NCBI RefSeq assembly: GCF_042681745.1 | Contig: NZ_JBHUGF010000010.1 | Coordinates: forward strand, 2,232,001 to 2,296,000 | Source: Saccharibacillus nicotianae | GTDB lineage: Bacteria; Bacillota; Bacilli; Paenibacillales; Paenibacillaceae | Length of the DNA: 64,000 nucleotides | Direction of reading: 5' to 3' | Part shown: piece by piece, positions 24,477-33,597 of the stretch | How the letters are laid out: the number at the start of each line of letters is the position of its first letter | Position numbering within the stretch: position 1 is the first letter of the stretch | Program-made: the position numbers and the translations under genes | Notes under the pieces: model-generated | The model's input: the letters and a program-made list of their open reading frames with translations, nothing else | What the model was told of the DNA's origin: nothing | Database searches by the model: none

Positions 24477-26123
24477 TTACTTGCTATCAAATTGAATAAT
24501 CCATTCTAGTGTACGACGCTTTTGTTGGTCTAACACATTCGTACTTTGATCTATATAACCTAAAAGTTGTTGTTTCATTTCTGTTGAAAGTTCCACTCGA
24601 AATTGAGAATTAGCTTTGGTGATCCAACTGTCTAGCAACTGCTTCACCATATTCTGTACTATGATATGTTCTGTTTGGAATAGTATTCGTAACAAACTAT
24701 CGAGACTCTGCCAGAAGTCGAAATTAAAAAGAATACGAAGCGTATTTTGCGTAATATAAGACAATGGACGATGTAGCACAATTTGGATCAATCGCTCTCG
24801 ATCTAGCATATATGTGTATTGGATAAGAGTATGCTTAGCGATTTTGGATACACTTGGTTGTGGATCTTCTAACGCTTGAGAGAACACATCGATATAAGCG
24901 GTAGGCTGTAATTTACTCAAAGCAATCAACACAGCTTTACGTACTTTAATCTGTGTGTGATCTTTATATTCAGCAATGACCTCAGCATCTTCTGCGCTTC
25001 CCGTTTCTCCCAACCCAGCTATCGCTATAGCCAGAGATGATTCGTCTCCATTCCATATCTGATCCAAATAATATTCAACATAAGATATCGGTTTGATTTT
25101 GGATAAATGACGACGTGCTGTCTCGCGGATCGTCAGATTATGACTCAGCAGACCAGCAATTAATGCAGTCTCTGCTTGCATAGGAAAATGATAACTTAGT
25201 ATATCCAGTGCCAGACGACGTAATGCCGGGAAATGATCCGCTAACATCATATACACGATATCTAACCATTGATCGGATATCTTCTCTGATGAACACTGAT
25301 CTAATTCAATCATTCGATCAATTTGACGAGCAGCCCACAAACGAATCGCTAATGCTTGGTCTTGTAAAGCAGAAGTTAATAAAAAATATTGATCTGCCGC
25401 TTCTGTTTGCAACATCATGCTATAGCAAAACTTACGAATATAGACATCAGGCGAGTGCAAATGATGTGTCACAGCGAGTTGGGCTTCAGGCTGAGCAATA
25501 AGCTGTTGAATCTGAGTATTTAACAATTCGTGATGTTCTTTACCACGTCCTACTAATCGCTGAACTAACCAGATCGATTGAATAAAGTATTCGATATTGC
25601 GGATATGTATTTTTTGTTTCAGTGCACGATAAGCTTTGAAGCGAATAGGAGATACCCAATCATTCAACCGAATCAGTAACCATGGGATTTCCGATCCATT
25701 TTGAAATTGACTTAATCGTCGTACAGCGACTTCCCGCACATATCCATCCCAATGAAAGCTAGCCATAATAATCTGAATAGGATGAATATCGTTAGACCAA
25801 TGCAATACTGTTTCTGGTTGAAGTTCAATCCATGCTTTGCCACGCTGTTGATAATGAAAAGGGAGTATTTCACGACAACGTTCATTTAACCAGATCAGTT
25901 CACTTACAGGGCATTGTAGTAACAGATCACTAATTGCATTTTCAGCAGCCCTTACAATCTCAGGTGATTGTGAGAATAAAAAAGATTTGAGATAAGGAAT
26001 AGCAGCAAACTCGCCACTTTCTTTTATATGAACAAAAATTTCTACCGATTCTTGCTCATACAATTGATCTAACAAATACTCTACACCAATAGATATACGC
26101 CTACTCTTTTTGATGCCACTCAT
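24477..26123 (-). CDS. HEAT-repeat protein, 548 residues
   Basis: A large, all-helical cytoplasmic protein made of repeated 30-40-residue helix pairs. Clear HEAT-type units include 'DGYVREVAVRRLSQFQNGS', 'VRKAVLIALSKLQPTAYID' and 'PALRRLALDILSYH'. No enzyme motif, signal or membrane helix. HEAT solenoids act as protein-binding scaffolds, and in phycobilisome-lyase-like proteins as peptide binders. It is the largest member of the array, flanked closely by small unknown genes and a metallophosphoesterase. ATG follows AGGAAGGTGAACAT. A scaffold or partner-binding role within the cluster is inferred. Confidence 0.75.
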   Translation of the reverse strand: MSGIKKSRRISIGVEYLLDQLYEQESVEIFVHIKESGEFAAIPYLKSFLFSQSPEIVRAAENAISDLLLQCPVSELIWLNERCREILPFHYQQRGKAWIELQPETVLHWSNDIHPIQIIMASFHWDGYVREVAVRRLSQFQNGSEIPWLLIRLNDWVSPIRFKAYRALKQKIHIRNIEYFIQSIWLVQRLVGRGKEHHELLNTQIQQLIAQPEAQLAVTHHLHSPDVYIRKFCYSMMLQTEAADQYFLLTSALQDQALAIRLWAARQIDRMIELDQCSSEKISDQWLDIVYMMLADHFPALRRLALDILSYHFPMQAETALIAGLLSHNLTIRETARRHLSKIKPISYVEYYLDQIWNGDESSLAIAIAGLGETGSAEDAEVIAEYKDHTQIKVRKAVLIALSKLQPTAYIDVFSQALEDPQPSVSKIAKHTLIQYTYMLDRERLIQIVLHRPLSYITQNTLRILFNFDFWQSLDSLLRILFQTEHIIVQNMVKQLLDSWITKANSQFRVELSTEMKQQLLGYIDQSTNVLDQQKRRTLEWIIQFDSK

Positions 26124-26156
26124 ATGTTCACCTTCCTATTTCTATGAGTTCTACTT

Positions 26157-26864
26157 TTAAGTATGATGTTCAGAAATCATCAAAAGGTCGTGATACAACA
26201 ATCTCTGACGATCCGGTAATTGTACGTCTTGATGAAAATGACCAAAATACCATTGACCATAATCTAGTCGATTGTGGATCATTTGAAAGTACTTATGCAT
26301 TTCATCAACAATCACTTCTGTTGAATACTGTTGTTGTATCCAAGTTAGACTTTGAGCGGTACATGTATGAGTGATTACGATATCTATTTTCCATTGATAC
26401 TTTTCCAGATTGGATAGTCCGAATTGGTATTCTTCTTCATTAGGCATTTCACGAGCCCACCATGACTTTCCTTCACGTCGAAATGCTTTGTCATGTGAAG
26501 CAGCCCCTCCGAATGTAAAAAAGGTTAATCCTTCTATCTCATATACCTGTCCACGCATTAAATGTAATACACTGTTATTGATTCGATGTACTAATCCGCC
26601 TTGCCATAATTCGGTAGGATATTGTTCTAACAGATCAAAATTTTCATGATTCCCATCAATAAACACCGTTGTAAACGACTTAGTCCGATCTAACCATTTC
26701 AACCAGTATTGATCTTCTTTGTCTCCATTCCATACCAATCCAAAATCACCTGCTACGATTACAATATCTTGTTTATTCAACTTTTTTTGCTCCGGGAAAT
26801 TCCGAGTATTAAAACGTGTATTCACACTATGAGTACCATGAATATCGCCGGTTATATAGATCAT
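26157..26864 (-). CDS. Calcineurin-like metallophosphoesterase
   Basis: A 235-residue phosphoesterase with the complete metal-binding set: 'GDIHG' (about residues 6-10), 'AGDFG' (about 38-42), 'DGNHEN' (about 70-75), 'ITHTC' (about 164-168) and 'FGHFH' (about 207-211). Two metal ions would be bound. The core is short, like small bacterial phosphatases that act on nucleotides, phosphoproteins or RNA ends. The substrate is unknown. ATG follows GAAAGGAGCTTGCTACG. It lies in the array 33 bp upstream of the HEAT gene and 34 bp downstream of the next gene, making it the only clear enzyme of the cluster. Confidence 0.85.
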   Translation of the reverse strand: MIYITGDIHGTHSVNTRFNTRNFPEQKKLNKQDIVIVAGDFGLVWNGDKEDQYWLKWLDRTKSFTTVFIDGNHENFDLLEQYPTELWQGGLVHRINNSVLHLMRGQVYEIEGLTFFTFGGAASHDKAFRREGKSWWAREMPNEEEYQFGLSNLEKYQWKIDIVITHTCTAQSLTWIQQQYSTEVIVDEMHKYFQMIHNRLDYGQWYFGHFHQDVQLPDRQRLLYHDLLMISEHHT

Positions 26865-26898
26865 CGTAGCAAGCTCCTTTCATTATATAATTGCCATT

Positions 26899-27375
26899 TT
26901 ATACATGATGAATAGTACACTGATCCAACTGCACCCATAAGTTCTGCTCATCATATCCGCTAACTCGACCTGCTACGGCAATCCCTATCCCGAGCGGAAG
27001 TCCATCAATCTGTTCAGGTAACATAGCTCTATCTGCAATCGCGTACGTATGCTCATCTAATTGAATAATACATCCTTGCGGATAGAACATCCGTAATACT
27101 CCTGTTACTGAATCACCCGGTAGATACTGTTGTTTGTAATAATCCCACTGTTTACGATAGGTAGAAATTGCCGATTCCCAGGCTATCTCAAATTCAACTA
27201 CGCTGATTTTTTCATGAGGTTCATATTCAACTTCCGTTTCAGCTAGCATAAAATCAGGTGCAATCGATACTTTGGATTGATTATCGGTTATTACCATTTG
27301 GCGATAAGCAATCTGTTGATCATCTATTTCAAAATAATAAATCTCATCTTCAAAAAATGATTTGATGTACTCCAC
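26899..27375 (-). CDS. Hypothetical protein with S1-like C-terminal domain
   Basis: A 158-residue protein. Residues 1-80 are unassigned; the second half 'GDSVTGVLRMFYPQGCIIQL' followed by 'IADRAMLPEQIDGLPLGI' and 'VAGRVSGYDEQNLWVQL' reads like an S1/OB-type barrel (strand - loop - strand with Gly turns). I use the GTG at 27375, which is 7 bases after AAGGAGG; the TTG at 27381 is too close. RNA binding is only inferred. It is 6 bp from the next upstream gene, so translation is coupled. Confidence 0.5.
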   Translation of the reverse strand: MEYIKSFFEDEIYYFEIDDQQIAYRQMVITDNQSKVSIAPDFMLAETEVEYEPHEKISVVEFEIAWESAISTYRKQWDYYKQQYLPGDSVTGVLRMFYPQGCIIQLDEHTYAIADRAMLPEQIDGLPLGIGIAVAGRVSGYDEQNLWVQLDQCTIHHV

Positions 27376-27387
27376 AACCAATCCTCC

Positions 27388-27918
27388 TTACTCTAAATAC
27401 TCCATACATTCTTGTAATACTTGTTGCATATCCTGATCTTTGGTATGACGAGAAATATGTTCAAATGCAGGTAGCGCTTGTTTTAGAAGCAGATAACTAT
27501 AGACATAATAATAAAAAAAGGTTTCTGAATCATAGCCACGTGGCTGTTCATTTTCCCATTCCAATTCATCTTCTTCACTATTTTCATCCCAAAGGTATTG
27601 TTCTTCTAATAACAATGGCATATCGATTAATGTCTGCTCTGTATCTTCCAATTCTTCATGGACAGATAACGCTTCAATGATAGTAGCATACAAATCAATT
27701 TCAACAGCACTCACTTCATCTGGCGATTGGAGAGGTAATTCTTTTAATAAAAAGAATAATGCCCACGGTGTTACCTGCCATAGTGTGGATTGATGCTCTA
27801 CAATATCAGCGATGCCACTATAATTTCGTTTTGCAAGCATTTGAGGTACTTCTGTTGCTCGACCATAAGGCGTTGTAATACGTTTCCACGGAATATCTTG
27901 AACGGTTAATTGATCCAT
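27388..27918 (-). CDS. Acidic helical hypothetical protein, 176 residues
   Basis: A soluble, strongly acidic helical protein. 'WQVTPWALFFLLKELPL' and 'ETFFYYYVYSYLLLKQALPA' are the main hydrophobic helices, with an acidic Asp/Glu-rich loop between (about residues 105-130). No catalytic motif, no recognised family. The ATG has only a weak, distant AAGGGTGA. It is 18 bp after the TPR gene. Acidic composition is typical of immunity proteins that block basic nucleases, which is suggestive only. Confidence 0.5.
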   Translation of the reverse strand: MDQLTVQDIPWKRITTPYGRATEVPQMLAKRNYSGIADIVEHQSTLWQVTPWALFFLLKELPLQSPDEVSAVEIDLYATIIEALSVHEELEDTEQTLIDMPLLLEEQYLWDENSEEDELEWENEQPRGYDSETFFYYYVYSYLLLKQALPAFEHISRHTKDQDMQQVLQECMEYLE

Positions 27919-27936
27919 AGATAATACGATTTTGCT

Positions 27937-28392
27937 TCACCCTTTTCTGGTTATCTCATTTTGTCTTATTTGCGTATACCATTGTAAATATTTATGGTCA
28001 AATCCTTGAAAAGCACGCGAACCACCAAAATCATACACTTGCTCAAACCATGTGTATGCTTCTGACTTGGCATCTGTTTCATAACAAATGATTCCGAGAG
28101 TAACTTTGGCTGATGTATGTCTCGGATTATCTTTGACTGCTTCAACAGCAATCAAAGCCCATTGGAGTGCTTGCTTGTAATCCTGCTGCTCCATATAAAT
28201 ACTTGTGTTACACGAAGCTATCCATTCGGTTAAATCCCAGTATGCGATAGGCTCTGGGAGCAATTCCCAAGCCTCCGCATATTTTTTTAACGCTTGATCA
28301 AACTGATGATTTTCTTGTAGTCTATTGCCTTGTTCAACCATATGCACAATTTGATCAGACAATGGTCGATTACTATCTTCTAAATTAGGCAT
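27937..28392 (-). CDS. TPR-repeat protein, immunity-associated type
   Basis: A 151-residue all-helical protein with about three TPR-like helix pairs: 'VEQGNRLQENHQFDQALKKY', 'EQQDYKQALQWALIAVEAVK' and 'YETDAKSEAYTWFEQVYDF'. The frame 'GN-L-E---FDQALKKYAEAWELLPEP' and the ending 'KYLQWY' closely follow a TPR family that I associate with polymorphic-toxin immunity loci. ATG follows GGAGATTAGATT. It lies 108 bp downstream of the first gene of the array. Protein-protein binding is expected; the partner is unknown. Confidence 0.65.
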   Translation of the reverse strand: MPNLEDSNRPLSDQIVHMVEQGNRLQENHQFDQALKKYAEAWELLPEPIAYWDLTEWIASCNTSIYMEQQDYKQALQWALIAVEAVKDNPRHTSAKVTLGIICYETDAKSEAYTWFEQVYDFGGSRAFQGFDHKYLQWYTQIRQNEITRKG

Positions 28393-28500
28393 AATCTAAT
28401 CTCCTCTACATCAGCACTCATCTAATTAGCTTCATAACAAATCTGTATTTCGTTTGTATTTATTTTTCTAACATCAGGTTACAGTTCAATTTAATAATAA

Positions 28501-29061
28501 TTATGACTTGAGTTCTGCTTTGATTCCACCACAGAAGAAACTGCCTGACATTCCTCTTGCCGCTTCAATATCTACAACCATTAATGTCTCATCATAACGA
28601 AAATCTATTGCAGCGATTTCATTTTTTTCTACATCCGGTGCAGAAAATTCTATCTCTGTCGCTTCTAAAAAAGTAAGGGTAACCGTATGATCTGCAAAAG
28701 GTTCAGCAAGCTGAATATCTAGTTTCACTTGATCTTTGCCAATCTCATGATCGGTAATTATTCCATGTTCAAAATCAGGGAAATGACCCAATGTTGCAAT
28801 AACATCCTTACTCCCTACAATCGATACAGTCGGCGAAAATGCCAATTGAATTACAATTTGGTCGCCCCATTCTAGCGGTTCATCTGTCGAAATATATAAT
28901 TGAATATGATCCGCTGTTAATTCACGTACACTTGCCACAACATAATCACCCGCAGATACCATCACAACATCGTGTGGATCGAAAGGTAATGGTTGTTCAG
29001 ACGTATAATAAAGTGTGAATACCTTGTTATTTTGTTCAACTTTTTGAATATGTAATTGCAT
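28501..29061 (-). CDS. Beta-rich hypothetical protein, first gene of the array
   Basis: A 186-residue protein of mostly beta strands and acidic residues, without signal peptide or membrane helix. The C-terminal 'EAARGMSGSFFCGGIKAELK' with a single Cys is the only distinctive element. No family recognised. ATG follows AGGAGGCATTACAAC. It would be the first gene of the minus-strand transcript that runs to 22223, facing the divergent cimA gene. Confidence 0.5.
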   Translation of the reverse strand: MQLHIQKVEQNNKVFTLYYTSEQPLPFDPHDVVMVSAGDYVVASVRELTADHIQLYISTDEPLEWGDQIVIQLAFSPTVSIVGSKDVIATLGHFPDFEHGIITDHEIGKDQVKLDIQLAEPFADHTVTLTFLEATEIEFSAPDVEKNEIAAIDFRYDETLMVVDIEAARGMSGSFFCGGIKAELKS

Positions 29062-29126
29062 GTTGTAATGCCTCCTAGTAAACTAAATAAAATCAAAATT
29101 ATCGTATCCCTTACATGAGTCAGGTG

Positions 29127-29155
29127 ATATAATAATAAATTATACTAAAAAACAA
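29127..29155 (-). promoter_or_regulatory. Candidate promoter of the 22-29 kb array
   Basis: On the minus strand TTGTTT (29150-29155), 17-bp spacer, TTATAT (29127-29132). It lies about 65 bp before the ATG at 29061, divergent from cimA. The boxes are weak. Confidence 0.35.
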
Positions 29156-29246
29156 TGGTTTATTGACACCCCACTTCACAAATGATTAACGAAACACTAA
29201 AAACAATTATTCATTTTTTTGCACAAATGAAGGAGGACTCCCCATT

Positions 29247-30866
29247 ATGTCAAAGTCTATATCGATTTTCGACACTACGCTTCGTGATGGTACTCAAGGT
29301 GAAGGTATCAGCTTGTCCGCAGATGACAAACTCAAAATTGCCAAAAAACTTGATGAGCTTGGTGTTCATTATATTGAAGGCGGTATTCCAGGCAGTAATG
29401 GTAAAGACATCGAGTTTTTCAAACGAGTACAGACACTTGGACTACATGCCAAAATTACAGCTTTTGGTAGTACACGTCGCAAGGGGAGTATTGCCCATCA
29501 GGACGATAATCTCAAACGAATGATCGAATCAGGTGCGCAAGCGGCTACATTGGTCGGCAAATCTTGGGATTTCCATGTGCACACCGCACTTCAGACTACA
29601 CTCGAAGAGAATCTAGCGATGATTGCAGACTCGATCTCTTACCTGAAGCAACAGGGTATGGAACTGATTTTTGATGCCGAACACTTTTTTGATGGATATA
29701 AAAACAATCCTGAATATGCTGTATCGGTATTGCGTACTGCGCGTGAAGCTGGTGCCGATTGGTTAACGATGTGTGATACCAATGGTGGTACACTTCCTCA
29801 TGAAATTTACGAAATCGTATCCAGATTAGATCTTGAACTAGGCGGCGCTCCTCTAGGAATTCATACACATAATGATTGCGAACTAGCTGTAGCTAATACA
29901 TTAAGCGCTGTACAAGCCGGAGCAAGACAGATTCAAGGTACGATCAATGGATATGGTGAGCGTTGTGGTAATGCTAATCTGTGTTCGATTTTGCCGACAT
30001 TACAATTAAAAATGGATTACACCTGTATAACTGATAATCAATTGTCTCAACTTACCAACACAGCGCGATATGTAAGTGAAATTGCGAATGTCCATATGCC
30101 TGTGAATCAACCTTATGTAGGTAATGCTGCATTTGCTCACAAAGGTGGTATTCACGTTTCTGCTATTTTGCGGGATTCCAGAACTTACGAGCATATTGAA
30201 CCTGAGAAAATTGGTAACAAACAACGGATTTTAGTCTCTGAATTAGCCGGACAAAGCAATATTCTTTCCAAAGCAAAAGAAATGGATCTGATCCTTGATC
30301 CTGAAAATGAAAATACCAAGCAAATCATCGGCAAAATCAAAAATTTGGAACATCAAGGATATCAATTTGAAGGTGCAGACGCTTCTCTTGAATTGCTATT
30401 ACGTGAAGCCAATGGTGAGATCAAAGAACTGTTTGTTTTTGAATCGTTCAAAATGTTAGTCGAAAAAAATGCAGGTTCTGCTGTTGTATCTGAAGCTTTT
30501 GTCAAACTCAGAATCGGTGGAGAAAGTATTTATACAGCCGCAGAAGGTAATGGACCTGTAAACGCGCTAGATAATGCACTTCGTAAAGCATTGGTCGAAC
30601 ATTATCCGAATTTGCGTGAAATGCATCTATCTGATTATAAAGTTCGAGTATTGGATGAAGCAGACGCAACCGCTTCTAAAGTTCGAGTATTGATCGAATC
30701 GCAGAATTTAAGTAACACATGGAGTACTGTTGGTGTATCTGCTAACGTTATCGAAGCCAGTTGGGAAGCATTGGTAGACAGTATTCGTTATGCATTGATC
30801 GGCCAAGCTTTACCGGATCAAAATGTCTCACATAGCCCTTCTGTACATGGAATCGTTAATCATTAA
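29247..30866 (+). CDS. cimA: (R)-citramalate synthase
   Basis: A 539-residue enzyme that condenses acetyl-CoA and pyruvate to citramalate, a threonine-independent entry to isoleucine. The TIM-barrel start 'IFDTTLRDGTQGEGISLS' carries the catalytic Arg-Asp. Metal ligands are in 'GIHTHNDCELAVANT'. 'GTINGYGERCGNANL' is the family signature. About 390-530 form the LeuA-type allosteric domain, usually sensing isoleucine. ATG follows AGGAGGACTCCCC. It stands alone, away from an ilv-leu operon. A TTGACA at 29163-29168 lies upstream without a convincing -10, and there is no T-box or leader ORF. 2-isopropylmalate synthase is the nearest alternative, less likely because of the signature and 'LVGKSWDFHV'. 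Confidence 0.93.
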   Translation: MSKSISIFDTTLRDGTQGEGISLSADDKLKIAKKLDELGVHYIEGGIPGSNGKDIEFFKRVQTLGLHAKITAFGSTRRKGSIAHQDDNLKRMIESGAQAATLVGKSWDFHVHTALQTTLEENLAMIADSISYLKQQGMELIFDAEHFFDGYKNNPEYAVSVLRTAREAGADWLTMCDTNGGTLPHEIYEIVSRLDLELGGAPLGIHTHNDCELAVANTLSAVQAGARQIQGTINGYGERCGNANLCSILPTLQLKMDYTCITDNQLSQLTNTARYVSEIANVHMPVNQPYVGNAAFAHKGGIHVSAILRDSRTYEHIEPEKIGNKQRILVSELAGQSNILSKAKEMDLILDPENENTKQIIGKIKNLEHQGYQFEGADASLELLLREANGEIKELFVFESFKMLVEKNAGSAVVSEAFVKLRIGGESIYTAAEGNGPVNALDNALRKALVEHYPNLREMHLSDYKVRVLDEADATASKVRVLIESQNLSNTWSTVGVSANVIEASWEALVDSIRYALIGQALPDQNVSHSPSVHGIVNH

Positions 30867-31014
30867 TACTACATTTAAGTATGTTTAAGATAACTTCGCA
30901 CTGTAATGCTTCATAGCGTTACAAGGTGTTATTGCATGCTTTGTATTTGATTGGATGATACGACATATGACTGCGGTCGATATCTGTATTGGTTATTTGT
31001 ATAGTAGATATTAA

Positions 31015-31068
31015 AAATAAGGTTCTGGATCGTATATCTTTTTGAGGTATACTTCTAGAACCTTATTT
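31015..31068 (+). terminator. Long hairpin, terminator-like, between cimA and the JAMM gene
   Basis: Arms aaataaggttct (31015-31026) and agaaccttattt (31057-31068), with an inner gtata/tatac stem. The 30867-31014 part of the gap is empty. It could also act in the 5' leader of the 31168 gene. Confidence 0.6.
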
Positions 31069-31167
31069 GATGAAATCTCACTAAAAGATAATGACAACAT
31101 CAAATATAATAAAAAAAGTGACTCCCCATATCGTATGGAGAGTCTAATAAAGAGAGGGGTAAATACA

Positions 31168-31713
31168 ATGGCAGACCTGCTGTGCACTGATAGGGAGACT
31201 AGCATCTTCATTCGTCCAACAGCCCTACAGCTACTGACCGACCATATGAGTAGCTCCCTATCCTCAGAAGTCTGCGGGGTCTTGCTCGGTAGAAAAGCAG
31301 CGGGCGGTATGCGCATCGACTCCTATCGAAAGTTACGCAACGTTGCACCTGACCCGCTGCACCACTTCCTTTTTGACCCTATCGAATGGGTTCAATGTTG
31401 TTATCAAGAATCGGATCTTATTGGCATTTTCCACTCTCACCCATGGTCAGCTCCTATTCCTTCTTCAACCGATCTTCATCAGTTACAGTCATTTGGTGCT
31501 TTGACCCCTATTTATCTTATTGGATCACCATCTACTTCTTGGATAGATCATAGACAAGCGCTGAATAAAAAATGGATTTCGAATCTAGAGCAGAATCATA
31601 CGCAACCTTTTACTGTAGCAGGTTATTATGCCATCCATAACCATCTAAGGGATAACACTTTATCCCATTTGCCTTTGTATACTTTACAATCTGCCACATT
31701 ACAATTAATTTAA
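31168..31713 (+). CDS. JAMM (Mov34/MPN/PAD-1) metalloprotease
   Basis: A 181-residue single-domain JAB/JAMM peptidase. The zinc site is complete: Glu34 in 'SSEVCGVLLG', His89 and His91 in 'IFHSHPWS', and Asp102 in 'SSTD'. Bacterial relatives (M67 family) remove sulfur-carrier-type C-terminal extensions or peptides from small partner proteins. No ubiquitin-like or ThiS-like gene is adjacent, so the substrate is unknown. ATG at 31168 follows GAGAGGGGTAAATACA. It is separated from cimA by a hairpin and faces the DnaQ-like gene. Confidence 0.85.
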   Translation: MADLLCTDRETSIFIRPTALQLLTDHMSSSLSSEVCGVLLGRKAAGGMRIDSYRKLRNVAPDPLHHFLFDPIEWVQCCYQESDLIGIFHSHPWSAPIPSSTDLHQLQSFGALTPIYLIGSPSTSWIDHRQALNKKWISNLEQNHTQPFTVAGYYAIHNHLRDNTLSHLPLYTLQSATLQLI

Positions 31714-31740
31714 ATTATTCTATTTCTTTTACAATTTATT

Positions 31741-32478
31741 TTAAAAATTACTCAAATAAGCATACAAATCTTCAAGGGTATCCACCTGTTTGTGACGCAT
31801 TAGACGAAGATACTCTCCCCATAAAGACGCTGTCATTTTAGCATCTTCTAGTGCATGATGGCGAAGTGTAATCGGAATACGTGCTTCTTCCAATAATTCA
31901 TCTAATCCGTAACTACCAAGTGAAGGTTTGAGCCATTTACCAATCATCATTGTATCCAGTATTCGGTGGGTCAATTGAATTTTGGATGTTTTCCATAAGG
32001 CTGCATTTAGAAATGCTTTATCATGACCTGTACCATGAGCGATCAACACAGATCTGCCTACAAAAGCCATAAAGTCATGCAAACCGTCTATTAAAGATGG
32101 AGCATCTTCAATCATTTCCTGGGTAATACCGGTAAGTGCTGTGATATTTTCAGGTACATTTGTTTTCGCATTGACCAAAGTATAAAAGTGCTCGTCTGTC
32201 ACTTCGTCACCGATCATTTTGACTGCTCCAAACGATAATATTTCATCTCCATGTTGCGCATGAAATCCCGTCGTCTCCAGATCGAAAACGACGGTTTCCA
32301 GCTTATTAAGTGGCATATAGAGTACTTCAGGGCGACGCTGTTCACGAGAAAGGGATCTTATAAATGCCATTTGCTGTGCAGAAGGTGCACCGAATACGGA
32401 AGCAATAGCAGATGGAACCCCACCACTACGCAGACTTCTCCAAAAACCATTGTTCGCTGTTTTCACTGGCTCTTTCAT
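31741..32478 (-). CDS. DEDDh 3'-5' exonuclease (DnaQ/PolC-epsilon type)
   Basis: A 245-residue exonuclease. The DEDD motifs are visible: 'VVFDLETTGF' (Exo I, about residue 65), 'LIAHGTGHDKAFL' (Exo II, about 145) and 'HHALEDAKMTASLW' (Exo III with His, about 205). It trims DNA or RNA 3' ends; the first 55 residues are a basic extension. ATG overlaps the stop of the GlnD-like gene by 4 bp (ATGA), so the two are translationally coupled. In Paenibacillus genomes I do not know a fixed partner for this kind of exonuclease, so the pairing is noteworthy. Confidence 0.88.
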   Translation of the reverse strand: MKEPVKTANNGFWRSLRSGGVPSAIASVFGAPSAQQMAFIRSLSREQRRPEVLYMPLNKLETVVFDLETTGFHAQHGDEILSFGAVKMIGDEVTDEHFYTLVNAKTNVPENITALTGITQEMIEDAPSLIDGLHDFMAFVGRSVLIAHGTGHDKAFLNAALWKTSKIQLTHRILDTMMIGKWLKPSLGSYGLDELLEEARIPITLRHHALEDAKMTASLWGEYLRLMRHKQVDTLEDLYAYLSNF

Positions 32479-33548
32479 AAGCGTCTCCTTTCTAAAAAGC
32501 GTAATTGCCGTTGAAGCACACGATGTGCTTTTTTAACCGTTCCCAGACTATCTCGAAGTTCGTGAAAAAACGGTCTTTGTTTCCAATCTTTTTGCGGCAT
32601 AAATCCAGTACTGATATACAATCCATCGACTACTTGTACAGGTGTCGAATTGCGCATACGAAGTGCTGTCAAAAAAGCTTCTTGCATCATTTCAAGCAAT
32701 GATAACGTAGCAGCTTCTAATTGAATTAATCGCTCTAGACGCTTCAATGTAGACGATTCATAGATACCATGCTGTAACGCCAAGTAGCGCGATGCATTCA
32801 CCAGCGGAATATAAATGCCATACTTCACATCAAAATCACCTGCATGTTCACCAAATCGTTCTGCGACCACCTGACCTAATACATTAAGGGTAGCTTTATG
32901 GCGAACCGTATTACGAAGTACCGCTGCTGGCAACTGTGGGGTTTCTTTTACTCCACTATACAATGTCTCTAACCATGACGCTGAAAGTTCTGCATCACCT
33001 GCCATATGACGCATATCTGAAGCGATAATCCAATTACGAACAGGTTCCCAACTAAGATCGTTACGCCAATTATTTAATTGCGTACGCCAATCAGTTAATG
33101 TTTTGCGCCACATTGGCTCAGAGCACATGACTTTACCCTGACATTTCTCATAACCTATTGCTTCTAATATATCTGCAAGCATACTTCCGAATTGCTTAAA
33201 ATAAGTTTCTTTGCCCTCATGAGGTTCGTCACTTATAATCAATCCGTTATCTTGATCGCTCCACAATGTGGATTCCAATCTCCCTGCGCTACCGAAAACA
33301 ATAAAAGAATATGCAACAGGAGGCGGACCGTAGCCCGCCTCACTCAATTGTTTTTCACAAATGATCACTGCCTGTTGCATCACATGATCGTGCATCTCAT
33401 TGACCTGCTTCACCCATTGACGTGTGTCACTATCAGGCAAAGCTTGATACAATTCAGTCTGCATCAATATGCGCTTTTCTTTCAATAATTGCGGAGTATC
33501 AGCATCGGCAAGATCACGCAAGGGAAGATCAAAAGAATATTCATTCAT
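32475..33548 (-). CDS. GlnD-like nucleotidyltransferase (DUF294 family)
   Basis: A 357-residue protein with the nucleotidyltransferase motif 'IVFGSAGRLESTLWSDQDN' (about residues 85-103), as in the DUF294/GlnD group, followed by a helical DUF294-C-like part ('NASRYLALQHGI', then 'ALRMRNSTP' near the end). In GlnD the same fold uridylylates the PII protein, but there is no HD or ACT domain here. The start at 33548 is 9 bases after GGGG; the ATG at 33557 abuts it. It is 49 bp downstream of amtB on the same strand, implying a role in ammonium sensing. Its protein substrate is not known. Confidence 0.85.
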   Translation of the reverse strand: MNEYSFDLPLRDLADADTPQLLKEKRILMQTELYQALPDSDTRQWVKQVNEMHDHVMQQAVIICEKQLSEAGYGPPPVAYSFIVFGSAGRLESTLWSDQDNGLIISDEPHEGKETYFKQFGSMLADILEAIGYEKCQGKVMCSEPMWRKTLTDWRTQLNNWRNDLSWEPVRNWIIASDMRHMAGDAELSASWLETLYSGVKETPQLPAAVLRNTVRHKATLNVLGQVVAERFGEHAGDFDVKYGIYIPLVNASRYLALQHGIYESSTLKRLERLIQLEAATLSLLEMMQEAFLTALRMRNSTPVQVVDGLYISTGFMPQKDWKQRPFFHELRDSLGTVKKAHRVLQRQLRFLERRRL

Positions 33549-33597
33549 TAGCTTCATCCCCTACTGCTCTTTCTTCATGATGTTGGAGAAAAGAGCG

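Noticed and set aside
29062..29246. T-box or leader peptide before cimA
   Set aside because: The gap is too short, and no specifier loop, antiterminator or leader ORF is seen.
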